A stretch of DNA of 64,000 bases from Burkholderia anthina. Lineage in GTDB: Bacteria; Pseudomonadota; Gammaproteobacteria; Burkholderiales; Burkholderiaceae. Below the pieces are notes generated by a model. That model saw nothing but the letters and a program-made list of their open reading frames with translations. It searched no databases and had not been told where the DNA came from. Position numbers and translations under genes: made by a program. This document shows, in pieces, positions 15,516 to 24,188 of the stretch (its first letter is position 1; each line of letters starts with the position of its first letter). The DNA is taken from positions 186,001 through 250,000 of the forward strand of contig NZ_LNJP01000004.1 of assembly GCF_001547525.1 (NCBI RefSeq). Reading direction: 5' to 3'.

Positions 15516-16418
15516 CTACTCGGCGAGCTCACCGTCCGCATACGTACGCAGCCCGTTGGCCAGTGCATCGAACACGGCCCGGCAGCGCGGGCTCGTCCGC
15601 AGATCCTCGTGCATCACGACCCAGGTTTCCAGCCGCATCGCGGGCCCGTCGGGCAGCACGCGCACGAGCCGCGCGTCGCGTTTCGCGAGCGCCGTCTGGC
15701 AGAAGCCGATCCCGTAGCCGGCGCGGATCAGCGCAAGCTGCGCGAGGTTGCTGTCGGTGCGCAGCGCGAACGCGTCGCGCTTCCACTGCGGCATGCCGCG
15801 CCCCGCCGAGCGGATGAACGGCGTGACCGTATCGAAGCCGATCAGCGCGTGATGGGCGAGCGCGTCGATCGTCGCCGGCGCGCCGTGGTGCGCCAGGTAA
15901 TCGTCGCGGGCATACAGTCCGACCTCGATTTCGCCGACACGCCGCGCGACGAGCGCGTCCTGCGCGGGCGGCGCCATCCGGACCGCGATGTCGGCCTCGC
16001 GCTTGAGCACGTCCTGGATGCGGTCGGTCGGCACCAGTTCGATCACGAGCCCCGGATGGTCGCGCCGCAATTGCGCGAGCATCGGCGGCAGCACCTCGAC
16101 GGCGATCACGTCGCTGGCCGAGATCCGCACGATGCCGCGCACGCCGGCGCCGTGGCTGGCCGCCGCGCGCTCGAACGCGGCCGCCGCGCTGCGCAGCGCC
16201 TCCGCATGGCCGCGCAGCGCGAGCGCGGCCTCGGTCGGCAGCAGGCCCGACGGCGACCGCGTGAACAGCGTCTGGCCGAACGCGGCTTCGAGCGCCGCGA
16301 CATGGCGGCCGGCCGTCGGCTGCGTGATGCCGAGCGCGCGGGCCGCGCCGGACAGCGAGCCTTCCGTCAGCACCGCGAGGAAGGTGCGGTAGCGTTCCCA
16401 GTTCAGATCGGTGGTCAT
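15516..16418 (-). CDS. LysR-family regulator divergent from the epimerase-like gene
   Basis: A 300-aa LTTR. HTH residues ~7-65 (WERYRTFLAVLTEGSLSGAA, ITQPTAGRHVAALE), then the periplasmic-binding-like effector domain (VRISASDVIAVEVLPPMLAQ onward). Sequence type is the AaeR/DmlR-like group that usually regulates a neighbouring gene. It shares a 99-base intergenic region with the rightward NAD-binding protein at 16518, its likely target. Convergent with the previous LysR gene. Confidence 0.87.
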   Translation of the reverse strand: MTTDLNWERYRTFLAVLTEGSLSGAARALGITQPTAGRHVAALEAAFGQTLFTRSPSGLLPTEAALALRGHAEALRSAAAAFERAAASHGAGVRGIVRISASDVIAVEVLPPMLAQLRRDHPGLVIELVPTDRIQDVLKREADIAVRMAPPAQDALVARRVGEIEVGLYARDDYLAHHGAPATIDALAHHALIGFDTVTPFIRSAGRGMPQWKRDAFALRTDSNLAQLALIRAGYGIGFCQTALAKRDARLVRVLPDGPAMRLETWVVMHEDLRTSPRCRAVFDALANGLRTYADGELAE

Positions 16419-16517
16419 GCATAAATGTATAGCTGATCGACTGGGTTCGGCAATTCCTTGATAGCCATCGGCGCCTCAGAATGCGTGTCGTGATGGTTTC
16501 ATTCAAGGAGAGCGGCA

Positions 16518-17495
16518 ATGACGGCAAACGCAAGCGGGATGCAACGGCAGGCGCTCGTGCTCGGCGCGAGCGGCGGGATCGGCGGGGAAGTCGCACGGCA
16601 GTTGCGCGATGCGGGCTGGCAGGTGCGTGCGCTCAAGCGCGGGCTCGATGCCGAGGGCGTGGAGCGCGACGGCATCGCATGGGTGGGCGGCGACGCGCTG
16701 GATCGCGATGCAGTGGTGCGCGCCGCCCGCGGCTGCAGCGTGATCGTGCATGCGGTGAACCCGCCCGGATACCGGAACTGGGCCACGCAGGTGCTGCCGA
16801 TGATCGACAACACGATCGCGGCGGCCGGGGCCGCGCAGGCGACCGTCGTGCTGCCGGGCACGGTCTACAACTTCGGCGCCGATGCATTTCCGGTGCTGCG
16901 GGAAGATGCGCCGCAGCATCCGGCGACCCGCAAGGGCGCGATCCGCGTCGAACTGGAGCGGCGGCTGCAGGACGCCAGCGCGCACGGCGTGCGGACGATC
17001 GTCGTGCGCGCCGGCGATTTCTTCGGGCCGCAACTCGGCAACAGCTGGTTCTCGCAGGGGCTGGTCAAGCCGGGGCGGCCCGTCGCGGCCATCAGCGTGC
17101 CGAGCCGCGGCGTTGGCCATCAATGGGCGTATGTGCCGGACGTGGCCCGCACGATGGTCGAGCTGATCGAGCGGCGCGAGACGCTGGAGCCGTTCGCGCG
17201 TTTCCATCTGGGCGGGCATTGGGACGAAGACGGCATGCAGATGGCGCGGGCCGTGCAACGCGTCGCGCAGCGGCACGGCATGCGGCCGGCGCTGCGCGAT
17301 TTTCCGTGGTGGCTCGTGTGGGTCGCCGCGCCGTTCGTGACGACGCTGCGCGAATTGCTCGAGATGCGCTACCTGTGGCGCGAACCGATCCGGATGGGCA
17401 ACGCGCGCGTGACCGCGGTGCTCGGCCGCGAGCCGGTGACGCCGCTCGATACGGCGGTGGAGGCGACGCTGGCGGGGCTCGGTTGTCTCGGGTGA
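16518..17495 (+). CDS. NAD-dependent epimerase/dehydratase-family protein
   Basis: A 325-aa extended-type SDR. Rossmann motif LVLGASGGIGGEVARQL at ~13-29; second strand and acidic region follow. Middle part has VLPGTVYNFG and VRAGDFFGP, typical of NAD(P)-binding epimerase-like proteins, but the usual YxxxK is not evident at the standard position, so it may be an atypical reductase or a nucleotide-sensing protein. AAGGAG (16505-16510) precedes the ATG. Divergent from a LysR regulator. Substrate unknown. Confidence 0.8.
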   Translation: MTANASGMQRQALVLGASGGIGGEVARQLRDAGWQVRALKRGLDAEGVERDGIAWVGGDALDRDAVVRAARGCSVIVHAVNPPGYRNWATQVLPMIDNTIAAAGAAQATVVLPGTVYNFGADAFPVLREDAPQHPATRKGAIRVELERRLQDASAHGVRTIVVRAGDFFGPQLGNSWFSQGLVKPGRPVAAISVPSRGVGHQWAYVPDVARTMVELIERRETLEPFARFHLGGHWDEDGMQMARAVQRVAQRHGMRPALRDFPWWLVWVAAPFVTTLRELLEMRYLWREPIRMGNARVTAVLGREPVTPLDTAVEATLAGLGCLG

Positions 17496-17643
17496 GCAAC
17501 GGCAGGCAGTAAAGGCTGCGCCCCCGCACGGAAACGCGCCATGCCGAACCGAAGAAGCCGCGGGGCCACAATTCTCCACATACCCGCGCGCGTCCGATGC
17601 GCATCATGTCGGGCAATGCCGATAACGCGAAAACGGGGGCGCG

Positions 17644-17787
17644 ATGGGGTACTTCGGGTGGAAAATGTCGGTTGCGGGAGCAATCATGTTCACATTGAGT
17701 GGATGTACGAACCTGGCCGGCGTGCTGTATTGCGGCAACTCGCAGTTCAACTTTCCGGACTACCACTGCTTTGAGTCGTACAGGTAG
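17644..17787 (+). CDS. Small predicted lipoprotein
   Basis: A 47-aa reading frame with a hydrophobic segment (MSVAGAIMFTLSGC) ending in a good lipobox LSGC, then a short mature part rich in aromatic residues and two more cysteines (YCGNSQFNFPDYHCFESYR). Start could be 17644 (GGGGGCG upstream) or the in-frame ATG at 17665. The lipobox plus terminal Cys pair, which could form a disulfide, argue it is real. Transcribed between the epimerase gene and the convergent DUF2848 gene. No family recognised. Confidence 0.55.
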   Translation: MGYFGWKMSVAGAIMFTLSGCTNLAGVLYCGNSQFNFPDYHCFESYR

Positions 17788-17860
17788 GAACAGGCGCGAC
17801 GCCTGAATGCCGTCGTGCCCGTGCCCCGTGCGGTTTTCCGCTTGCCGTCAGGGCTTGCCG

Positions 17861-18562
17861 TTACGCGATGACCGGCAACACCTCGACTGCATAGCGATGC
17901 GTGAGACTGCGCCCGAGCACCGGATCGTGCAGTTCCATTTCGAACGCGTCGCCGTCGCTCATCGCGGCAATTTCGCCATGCACGGCGACGGTCCCGCCAT
18001 ACATCGCGCAGCGCGCGGGCATCGTGCGGCGACCGTCGAACCGCTGCCACAGCACGTCGGGCGCGAGCAGGCCGCTGACCGGGCCGTGCTGGTACGCCGT
18101 CCGCTCGCCGTCGCGCGCAATCAGCCATGAGCGCATCTCGAGCGCATCCCAGTGATCGGCGACATCCGCATGACGCCACGCGTCGCGGCCGAGCGGCTTC
18201 GCGCACACCTGCTTCGACACGGCCACGCCGTACGCCTCCACTTCGCGATCCGTGTGATCGGAGCCGATCGTGACGAGCGTGCCGGCCGGGCTGTCGACCA
18301 GCACGCATTCGATCTCGCCGCCCGAGCGCGCGCCGAGCACGCCGATCGACGGTGCCTGCGTAAGCAGCGCGGCCGACACGCGATAGAAGCACGGCGTGGT
18401 CGACGGCGGCGCGACGCCGAGCGCCGCGAGTTCGTCGATATGCGCGTGGATCGCGGCCGGGTCGCGTCCGGCCCAGCCGGCGATCACGACGCGCTCGATG
18501 TCGACGTCGACGGCGGCCGGCGCGTGTTGCAGGGAAATCACGTTGAACGACAGGGTTGGCAT
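17861..18562 (-). CDS. DUF2848-family protein (FAH-like hydrolase superfamily)
   Basis: A 233-aa cytosolic protein of the DUF2848 family, related to fumarylacetoacetate-hydrolase folds. Recognisable pieces are the N-terminal VVIAGWAGRDPAAIHAHIDEL, PPSTTPCFYRVS, the central GSDHTDREVEAYGVAVSKQ with His/Asp/Glu that could bind metal, and KPLGRDAW. It follows the MFS gene by 49 bases in a leftward operon and probably hydrolyses or isomerises the imported acid. The precise reaction is unknown. Confidence 0.83.
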   Translation of the reverse strand: MPTLSFNVISLQHAPAAVDVDIERVVIAGWAGRDPAAIHAHIDELAALGVAPPSTTPCFYRVSAALLTQAPSIGVLGARSGGEIECVLVDSPAGTLVTIGSDHTDREVEAYGVAVSKQVCAKPLGRDAWRHADVADHWDALEMRSWLIARDGERTAYQHGPVSGLLAPDVLWQRFDGRRTMPARCAMYGGTVAVHGEIAAMSDGDAFEMELHDPVLGRSLTHRYAVEVLPVIA

Positions 18563-18611
18563 GCGGCTATCCGTTTGAAATGCGAAGGAATGATTCGGCC
18601 GGCGGCGACGC

Positions 18612-19919
18612 TCAGCCCTCGAGCGGCCGGTGCGCGGTCTCGCGCGCGGCGACGAGCGCGATCGACGTGACGACGAGCGCGGCGGTGACGTACAGCGACA
18701 CGGCCGTCGTCGTGCCCGTCTGCCGGAACAGCGCGGCGATCACGAGCGGCGCGAAGCCGCCGCCGACGATGCCGGCGAGCGTGTACGCAAGCGACGAGCC
18801 CGCATAGCGCACGCGTGTCGGGAATTGCTCGGTCACGAACGCGCCCTGCGGGCCATACATCACCGCATGGATCACGAGGCCGATCGCGACGGCCGCGACG
18901 ATCGCCGCGGGGCGCGCCGAATCGAGCAGCGCGAAGAACACGAACGCCCATACGATGCCGGCCATTGCGCCGGCGAGATACACGGGCCGACGGCCGAAAC
19001 GGTCCGACAGCGCGCCGAAGAACGGCACCGCGAGCGCGTTGCAGGCCGTGCCGATCATCACGGCCGTCAGCGCGACGGGGCGCGACAGGTGCAGCACGGT
19101 CGTCACGTAGGTCAGCGTGAATACGACGATCAGCGCGTACAGCACGTCCGAGCCGATTCGCGAGCCGCCCGCGATCAGCAGGCGCTTCCAGTGGTACTTC
19201 AGCACGTCGGCGACGGGCACTTCGGCGGTTGCGTGCGATTCGGCGAGTTGCTCGAACTGCGGCGTTTCGTCGACGCCGCGCCGCACCCAGAAGCCGAACG
19301 CGACGAGCAGCGCGCTGGCCGCGAACGGCACGCGCCAGCCCCACGACAGGAAGTTCTCCGAGGTGGTCGACAGCGTGACGAGCGCGATGCAGCCGGTGCC
19401 GAGCAGCGTGCCGAACGACGGGCCGATCTGCGTCCACGACGCGGACAGCCCGCGCCGCTTCTGGTCGCCATGCTCGACCGACAGCAGCACCGCGCCGGCC
19501 CATTCGCCGCCGAGCGCGACGCCCTGCACGAAACGCAGCGCGACGAGCAGGATCGGGCTCAGGATGCCGGCCTGCGCGTAGGTCGGCAGCGCGCCCATCA
19601 ACGCGGTCGTCACGCCCATCAGCACGAGCGTGAGCATCAGCACCGCGCGGCGGCCGATGCGGTCGCCGAGGTTGCCGAACACGAAGCCGCCGAGCGGGCG
19701 TGACACGTAGCCGACCGCATAGGTCGAGAACGCGAGGATCGTGCCGGCCAGCGGATCGACCGACGGGAAGAACAGATGGTTGAAAACGAGCGCGGCGAGC
19801 GTGTTGTAGATCGTGAAGTCGTACCACTCGAGCGACGTGCCGATCATGCTCGCGGTCGCGAGTCGGCTGTTGCGGACACGACGGGGCGCGTGGGCGGCGG
19901 GCTGGGCGAGCGTGTTCAT
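18612..19919 (-). CDS. MFS transporter, metabolite:H+ symporter (MHS) type
   Basis: A 435-aa, 12-helix permease. The N-terminus ASMIGTSLEWYDFTIYNTLA is the MHS signature (ShiA/ProP/KgtP group); then GGFVFGNLGDRIGRR (motif A) and GVALGGEWAGAVLL. This subfamily imports organic acids such as shikimate, alpha-ketoglutarate or protocatechuate. It is 70 bases after the ferredoxin-fold gene and 49 before DUF2848, in one leftward operon, so it likely imports the substrate of that pathway. Confidence 0.9.
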   Translation of the reverse strand: MNTLAQPAAHAPRRVRNSRLATASMIGTSLEWYDFTIYNTLAALVFNHLFFPSVDPLAGTILAFSTYAVGYVSRPLGGFVFGNLGDRIGRRAVLMLTLVLMGVTTALMGALPTYAQAGILSPILLVALRFVQGVALGGEWAGAVLLSVEHGDQKRRGLSASWTQIGPSFGTLLGTGCIALVTLSTTSENFLSWGWRVPFAASALLVAFGFWVRRGVDETPQFEQLAESHATAEVPVADVLKYHWKRLLIAGGSRIGSDVLYALIVVFTLTYVTTVLHLSRPVALTAVMIGTACNALAVPFFGALSDRFGRRPVYLAGAMAGIVWAFVFFALLDSARPAAIVAAVAIGLVIHAVMYGPQGAFVTEQFPTRVRYAGSSLAYTLAGIVGGGFAPLVIAALFRQTGTTTAVSLYVTAALVVTSIALVAARETAHRPLEG

Positions 19920-19989
19920 GGTGTCGGGCAGATCGTGACGGGTGACGGGGTGAAGCGTGGGGCCGGTGTTGGCGTCGGCGTCGGGCGTT

Positions 19990-20679
19990 TCAGGCAGACA
20001 GGGCGGCAGCGGCGGCCGGTTCGGTTTCGGCGTCGCGTCGCCGGGCAGGCAGCGGTGAAGCGGCGCGCCATAGCAGGCCGAAGGTGCGCACGTCGTCGTG
20101 TCCGGCGAGCGAGGCGGACACGCGGCGCGTGGCCGCTGCGTCGCTGCCTTCGATCAGCACCAGCGCATCGGCGGCCGGGCGGGCGGCCGCGGCGGCGCCG
20201 ATCGGCGCGGACAGATCCGGGGACGTGCGGAAGAGTCGCGCGGCGTGGATGCCCGGTTCTTGCAGGGCCGTGTCGAAGCGCTCGCGCAGGCGGGGCACAT
20301 CGATGCGGTCGGGCGGCAGCACGAACAGCGCGAGATGCGCGCCTTCGCCGTCGCCGGCCTCGATCGTCAGCTCGCCGACACGCCGCTGCGTACCCGTCAT
20401 GCGCGCGAAGTTCGCGAGCGACCATGCGGTCTGCTGCGTGAACGCCCGCCGGTACGCGTCGCCGCGGAACACGTCGAGCGAATCCGTCACGTACAGCGCG
20501 AGGTATCGGCGCGGGCCGCCGTCGGTCGCGCGAAACCGCCGCGCATGCGTGAAGCCGGGAATCGCGACACGCTCCTGCATGTGCTCGCGGTCGTACCACG
20601 CGTTGAAATCGGCCTCGTGCGCGGGGTCGATATCCGTCCAGACGCAAAGCTGGCCGTGCGGAAGGGAAAAGCGGGTCAT
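19990..20679 (-). CDS. Dimeric alpha/beta-barrel (EthD/DUF4286-like) protein
   Basis: A 229-aa protein that appears to contain two ferredoxin-like repeats. The first half has VWTDIDPAHEADFNAWYDREHM, the DFNxWYDxEHM signature of EthD/DUF4286-like small catabolic proteins, then VAIPGFTHARRF and RYLALYVTD. The second half, from ~LALFVLPPDRID, is a weaker copy ending in DALVLIEGSDAAA. Such proteins often act as isomerases, lactone-handling or heme-degrading-like enzymes. First gene of the leftward operon with the MFS and DUF2848 genes. Confidence 0.72.
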   Translation of the reverse strand: MTRFSLPHGQLCVWTDIDPAHEADFNAWYDREHMQERVAIPGFTHARRFRATDGGPRRYLALYVTDSLDVFRGDAYRRAFTQQTAWSLANFARMTGTQRRVGELTIEAGDGEGAHLALFVLPPDRIDVPRLRERFDTALQEPGIHAARLFRTSPDLSAPIGAAAAARPAADALVLIEGSDAAATRRVSASLAGHDDVRTFGLLWRAASPLPARRRDAETEPAAAAALSA

Positions 20680-20746
20680 CGCGGGTTCCTCGTGACGGGG
20701 ATGTCAGGAACCTCAGTGTCCCGAAGACCGGCCGCGCCAGTCCAAC

Positions 20747-20779
20747 AAGAAAACAAATTCGCGGTGAACAGGTTTTCTT
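20747..20779. promoter_or_regulatory. Inverted repeat between LysR and the ferredoxin-fold gene
   Basis: AAGAAAAC (20747-20754) and GTTTTCTT (20772-20779) form a perfect 8-17-8 dyad. It lies 68-100 bases upstream of the operon start at 20679 and touches the LysR stop codon, a fit for a regulator-binding site of the operon. A weak terminator for the LysR gene is the alternative. Confidence 0.4.
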
Positions 20780-21803
20780 ATGAGCGGCGCGGGCGGCGTT
20801 TGGCGGTGGGCGCGGCAGGCGACGCGGCTTTCGTCGTGCGCTTCGCTTTCGCCGTGGGGCGCGTCGTTGTCGCGGTCGCGTTGCGCGTGGGCATTGAGTC
20901 GGCGGCCGTTGCGTCGACGCGATCGGCGGCCCCCGTCGCACGCGCCACTTCGCTCGCGAGTTCCGCGATGCGCGCGGCCACCGGCAGCCCCTGGCTGCGG
21001 TACGTCGCGACGAGCGGCAGCGCCGGGAATTCGGGCTCGACGTCGAGCAGTTCGAGCGTGCCTTCGTGTAGCTCGCGCCCGATGATGGCAGGCGGCAGCG
21101 CGGCCACGCCGAAGCCGTCGGCGACGAGGCGGATCATCGCGGCGACCGACGTGATGCAGTTGATGCTGGCCGGCCGTTCGACGGCGGCGAACAGCCGCTC
21201 GATCGTCGCGTGCGGCCCCGAATGGCGCGAGAAGCTGATGATCGGAAACCCGGCCAGGCGCGCGACGTCTAGCGGCTGGCCGCCGAGCCCGAGGCGCGGG
21301 CTCGCGGCCCAGCGCACCGGGAATTCGCACAGCGGCAGGTTCGTGAAGTCCGGCCCCGGCACCGGATCGGTCTGCAGGATCAGGTCGACGCCGTCGGTGC
21401 TGAGCAGGCGCGTCAGATGCAGCGTCGTGTCGCTGGTGATCTCGACGTCGAGGCGCGGGTAGCGCTCGCGCAGTTGCGCCATCAGCGCGGGAAACCAGCT
21501 GTGCACGATCGATTCGATCACGCCGATCCGGATCAGGCCCGCATCGCTCGCCGCGTCGATGTCGCGCCGCATTTCTCCGTCGAGCCGCACGATCCGCTCC
21601 GCGTAGGCCAGCATGCGCCGGCCCGCGGGCGTGAGCGTGGCCGAGCGCGTGTTGCGGTCGAACAGGCGCACGTCGAACGCTTCCTCGAGCGATGCGATGC
21701 GGCTCGACACGGCGGCCTGCGTGGTGTGCAGTTTCTCGGCCGTGAGCCGGAAGTTTTCCAGCTTCGCGAGCCAGACGAAGGTTTCCAGAAACCGGATGTT
21801 CAT
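20778..21803 (-). CDS. LysR-family regulator with basic, Ala/Thr/Lys-rich C-terminal tail
   Basis: A 341-aa LTTR; the standard part ends near residue 295. HTH ~4-62 (RFLETFVWLAKLENFRLTAE, TTQAAVSSRIASLEEAFDVRLF), effector domain ~90-295. The last ~45 residues (TATTTRPTAKAKRTTKAA ... KRRPRRS) are low-complexity, strongly basic and resemble histone-H1-like tails. It is upstream of and co-oriented with the ferredoxin-fold/MFS/DUF2848 operon and downstream of an SDR gene, and probably regulates this catabolic cluster. Confidence 0.88.
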   Translation of the reverse strand: MNIRFLETFVWLAKLENFRLTAEKLHTTQAAVSSRIASLEEAFDVRLFDRNTRSATLTPAGRRMLAYAERIVRLDGEMRRDIDAASDAGLIRIGVIESIVHSWFPALMAQLRERYPRLDVEITSDTTLHLTRLLSTDGVDLILQTDPVPGPDFTNLPLCEFPVRWAASPRLGLGGQPLDVARLAGFPIISFSRHSGPHATIERLFAAVERPASINCITSVAAMIRLVADGFGVAALPPAIIGRELHEGTLELLDVEPEFPALPLVATYRSQGLPVAARIAELASEVARATGAADRVDATAADSMPTRNATATTTRPTAKAKRTTKAASPAAPTAKRRPRRS

Positions 21804-21905
21804 CGCGTTCCGAACGGTGAGGCGGTGCCGCGCCCGGGCGGCGGATCGGGACGATGTTAGCGGATTCGGCAGCGGGCGGGCACGCGCGACGCCTTCTTGT
21901 GGGCG

Positions 21906-22697
21906 TCAAAGCCGGTCGAACGCGAGCGTCGGCACGTCGACGGCCAGCGCGCCGCCGTCCGCGACGAGCGTCGCGCCGGTCACGAACGAGGCGTCCGGCG
22001 ACGCCAGGAACGCGCAGACGGCCGCGATCTCGTCCGGATCGGCCGCGCGCCGCAGCGGCACGTCGGCGCTCACGCGTGTGTACGCATCGTCGAGCGAATC
22101 GCCGTGCGCGGCCATCAGCGGTGCCATTTCCGCATCGGCCATCGGCGTGCGGACCCAGCCCGGGCAGACGGCGTTCGCCCGCACGCCGTGCGGGCCGTAG
22201 TCGCGTGCGAGCGATCGCGCCAGCCCGAGCAGCGCGTGCTTGCCGACCGTATAGCCGCATACGCCGGGCCCGGCCGCGAGCGCCGCGATCGACGCGACCA
22301 GCACGATATTGCCGCGCTGCGCGATCAGGTCGGGCAGGCATGCGCGCGCACTGACGAACGCGGTATCGAGGTTCGCGTGCATCGCGTCGCGCCATTGCGC
22401 GTCGCCGGTTTCGTCCGCGCGGCCGACGCCGTGGCCGCCCGCGCACGCGACGAGTGCGTCGACGCGGCCGAAGCGATCGGCGATGCGTGGCAGGAAAGCG
22501 GCCCAGTCGGCTGCGCTGGCGGCGTCGCCAGCAAGCGCGAGGCCGCCGGTTTCGGCCGCGAGTGCAGCGAGCGGCGCCGGGCGGCGCCCGATCAGCACGA
22601 CGCGGTCGCCGCGACGGGCGAAGCGGCGCGCGCACGCAGCGCCGATGCCGGTGCCTGCGCCGGTGATCGCGATCGTGCGGGGTGGCGGGTGCGTCAT
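21906..22697 (-). CDS. Short-chain dehydrogenase/reductase
   Basis: A 263-aa classical SDR: TGAGTGIG at ~12-19, LVACAGGHG, Ser in VLVASIAAL exactly 13 residues before Tyr of YTVGK, and the family C-terminus VTGATLVADGGALAV. ATG 22697 has GGAG six bases upstream. It is the first gene of the leftward catabolic cluster, 102 bases before the LysR gene. Probably oxidises a hydroxy intermediate of the same pathway; substrate unknown. Confidence 0.88.
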   Translation of the reverse strand: MTHPPPRTIAITGAGTGIGAACARRFARRGDRVVLIGRRPAPLAALAAETGGLALAGDAASAADWAAFLPRIADRFGRVDALVACAGGHGVGRADETGDAQWRDAMHANLDTAFVSARACLPDLIAQRGNIVLVASIAALAAGPGVCGYTVGKHALLGLARSLARDYGPHGVRANAVCPGWVRTPMADAEMAPLMAAHGDSLDDAYTRVSADVPLRRAADPDEIAAVCAFLASPDASFVTGATLVADGGALAVDVPTLAFDRL

Positions 22698-23136
22698 GTC
22701 GTTCTCCGGAAAGGGGGGTGTTCCGGCCACTTTAGGCGGCGCCGGCGCGCGCCGGTATCCGCCGAAAGGATGAACGCGGGCCGTCCGGATGGCCAAGCGC
22801 GGCGGCCGGGGCCCATTTTGCAAAGGCTGACGATGTTCGGCGCCGAATCGCTCTATCCTCCACATTTTTGCGATAAGCCACGAAAGCCCGGCAAAATAGC
22901 GTGGGCGGGCGCGCAGCGGTGCGTCGGCCGTCCGATTCCGTCGTACGAATCGTGCAACCCGCAAGGGCGCGGCCGGCGAAGGCGCGGCCGGCAAAATGCG
23001 CGGCAGGCGGGATCGGCGCGAGCGGGCATCCGATGCGCAGGTATCGCGTCCGCCGACGGATCGTGTCGCCACGGCGTATCGCCCGGTCGCGCGTTGGCGC
23101 GGGCGGACCATCGACAAGAACAGGGAGGGGCCGGCA
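22698..23136. other. Divergent intergenic region, no convincing gene
   Basis: About 440 bases between the leftward SDR and the rightward ypfJ-like gene. It holds two direct copies of a 15-bp unit, GGCGCGGCCGGCRAA, at 22966-22980 and 22981-22995. Open frames across it lack a start signal and a recognisable product. Confidence 0.5.
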
Positions 23137-24018
23137 ATGAGGCTGGACGACGAAAGAGAAAGCATGAACGTCGAGGATCGCCGTGGCGCCGGCGGTTTCG
23201 GCGGCGGACGCGGCGCGACGATCGGCATCGGCACGATCGTGGTCGCGCTGGCCGCATCGTATTTCTTCGGCATCGACCCGCGCGTCGTGCTCGAAGGCGC
23301 GTCGGCGCTGCAGGGCCGCCAGCAGCAGGCGCAGCCCGCGCCGACCCAGCGCCAGGGCGCGCCGGCGAACGATCCGGGCGCGGTGTTCACGCGCAAGGTG
23401 CTCGGCAATATCGAACGCACGTGGACGGGCGTGTTCAACACGCAATTGCACGCGCAGTACGAACCGCCGAAGCTCGTGATGTTCACGAACTCGACGCCGA
23501 CCGCGTGCGGCACCGGCCAGACCGCGATGGGGCCGTTCTACTGCCCGGGCGACCGCAACGTGTACATCGATCTCGGCTTCTACGACGAGCTGCGCAAGCG
23601 CTTCGGCGCGGGCGGCGATTTCGCGCAGGCCTACGTGATCGCGCACGAAGTCGGCCATCACGTGCAGAACCTGCTCGGCATCGCCGACAAGGTCGATGCC
23701 GCGCGCCGGCGATCGAGCCAGACGCGCGCGAATGCGCTGTCGGTGCGGATGGAACTGCAGGCCGACTGTTTCGCCGGCGTGTGGGCGAACAACGCGCAGC
23801 GCGCGAACCAGCGGCTGATGGAGCCCGGCGATTTCGAGCAGGGGCTGAAGGCGGCGGCCGCGATCGGCGACGACCGTCTGCAGCAGCAAGGGCAGGGCTA
23901 CGTCGTGCCCGAAAGCTTCACGCACGGCACCAGCGAACAGCGCGTGTACTGGCTGCGGCGGGGGATGGAGTCGGGCGAGGTGAGCGCCTGCGACACGTTC
24001 GCCGCGAACGCCCGCTGA
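23137..24018 (+). CDS. YpfJ-family neutral zinc metallopeptidase
   Basis: A 293-aa membrane-anchored protease-like protein. A Gly-rich cytosolic N-terminus is followed by one membrane segment (~28-46, TIGIGTIVVALAASYFFGID), a Gln/Pro-rich linker (~58-80) and the YpfJ domain. The zinc motif HEVGHH is at 170-175, with the downstream stretch ELQADCFAGVWAN supplying the likely third ligand (Glu) as in the family. Conserved cysteines in TACGTG and FYCPGD. ATG 23137 follows GGGAGGGG. Stands alone; physiological substrate unknown. Confidence 0.9.
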   Translation: MRLDDERESMNVEDRRGAGGFGGGRGATIGIGTIVVALAASYFFGIDPRVVLEGASALQGRQQQAQPAPTQRQGAPANDPGAVFTRKVLGNIERTWTGVFNTQLHAQYEPPKLVMFTNSTPTACGTGQTAMGPFYCPGDRNVYIDLGFYDELRKRFGAGGDFAQAYVIAHEVGHHVQNLLGIADKVDAARRRSSQTRANALSVRMELQADCFAGVWANNAQRANQRLMEPGDFEQGLKAAAAIGDDRLQQQGQGYVVPESFTHGTSEQRVYWLRRGMESGEVSACDTFAANAR

Positions 24019-24095
24019 AACGAGGCGCGCGCACCGTCGCGCGCCGATATCGTCTCGGCTGAACCGGCCACTGGCCGCTGGCCGGCCCGGCACGA

Positions 24096-24140
24096 TTTGC
24101 CGATTTGTGCTCACCGGCGCTTTTTCGGCGCCGGTAGGCT
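24096..24140 (+). promoter_or_regulatory. Amine-cluster promoter element 1 (upstream of the LuxR gene)
   Basis: Direct repeat TTTGC-CGA-TTTGT (24096-24108), then GCTCACCGG, then the -10-like hexamer TAGGCT at 24135-24140, 32 bases after the A preceding the second TTTG. The same spacing recurs at three other promoters of the cluster. Confidence 0.6.
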
Positions 24141-24188
24141 GGCCCGGACGTCGACATTCGTTGTCGTCCATCCGCCAGCCGATTCCCG

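Noticed and set aside
24089-24101. Possible sigma54 promoter (GGCAC...TTGC) before the LuxR gene
   Set aside because: The GG-to-GC spacing is two bases too short for a -24/-12 promoter, and the shared TTTGC repeat explains the bases better.
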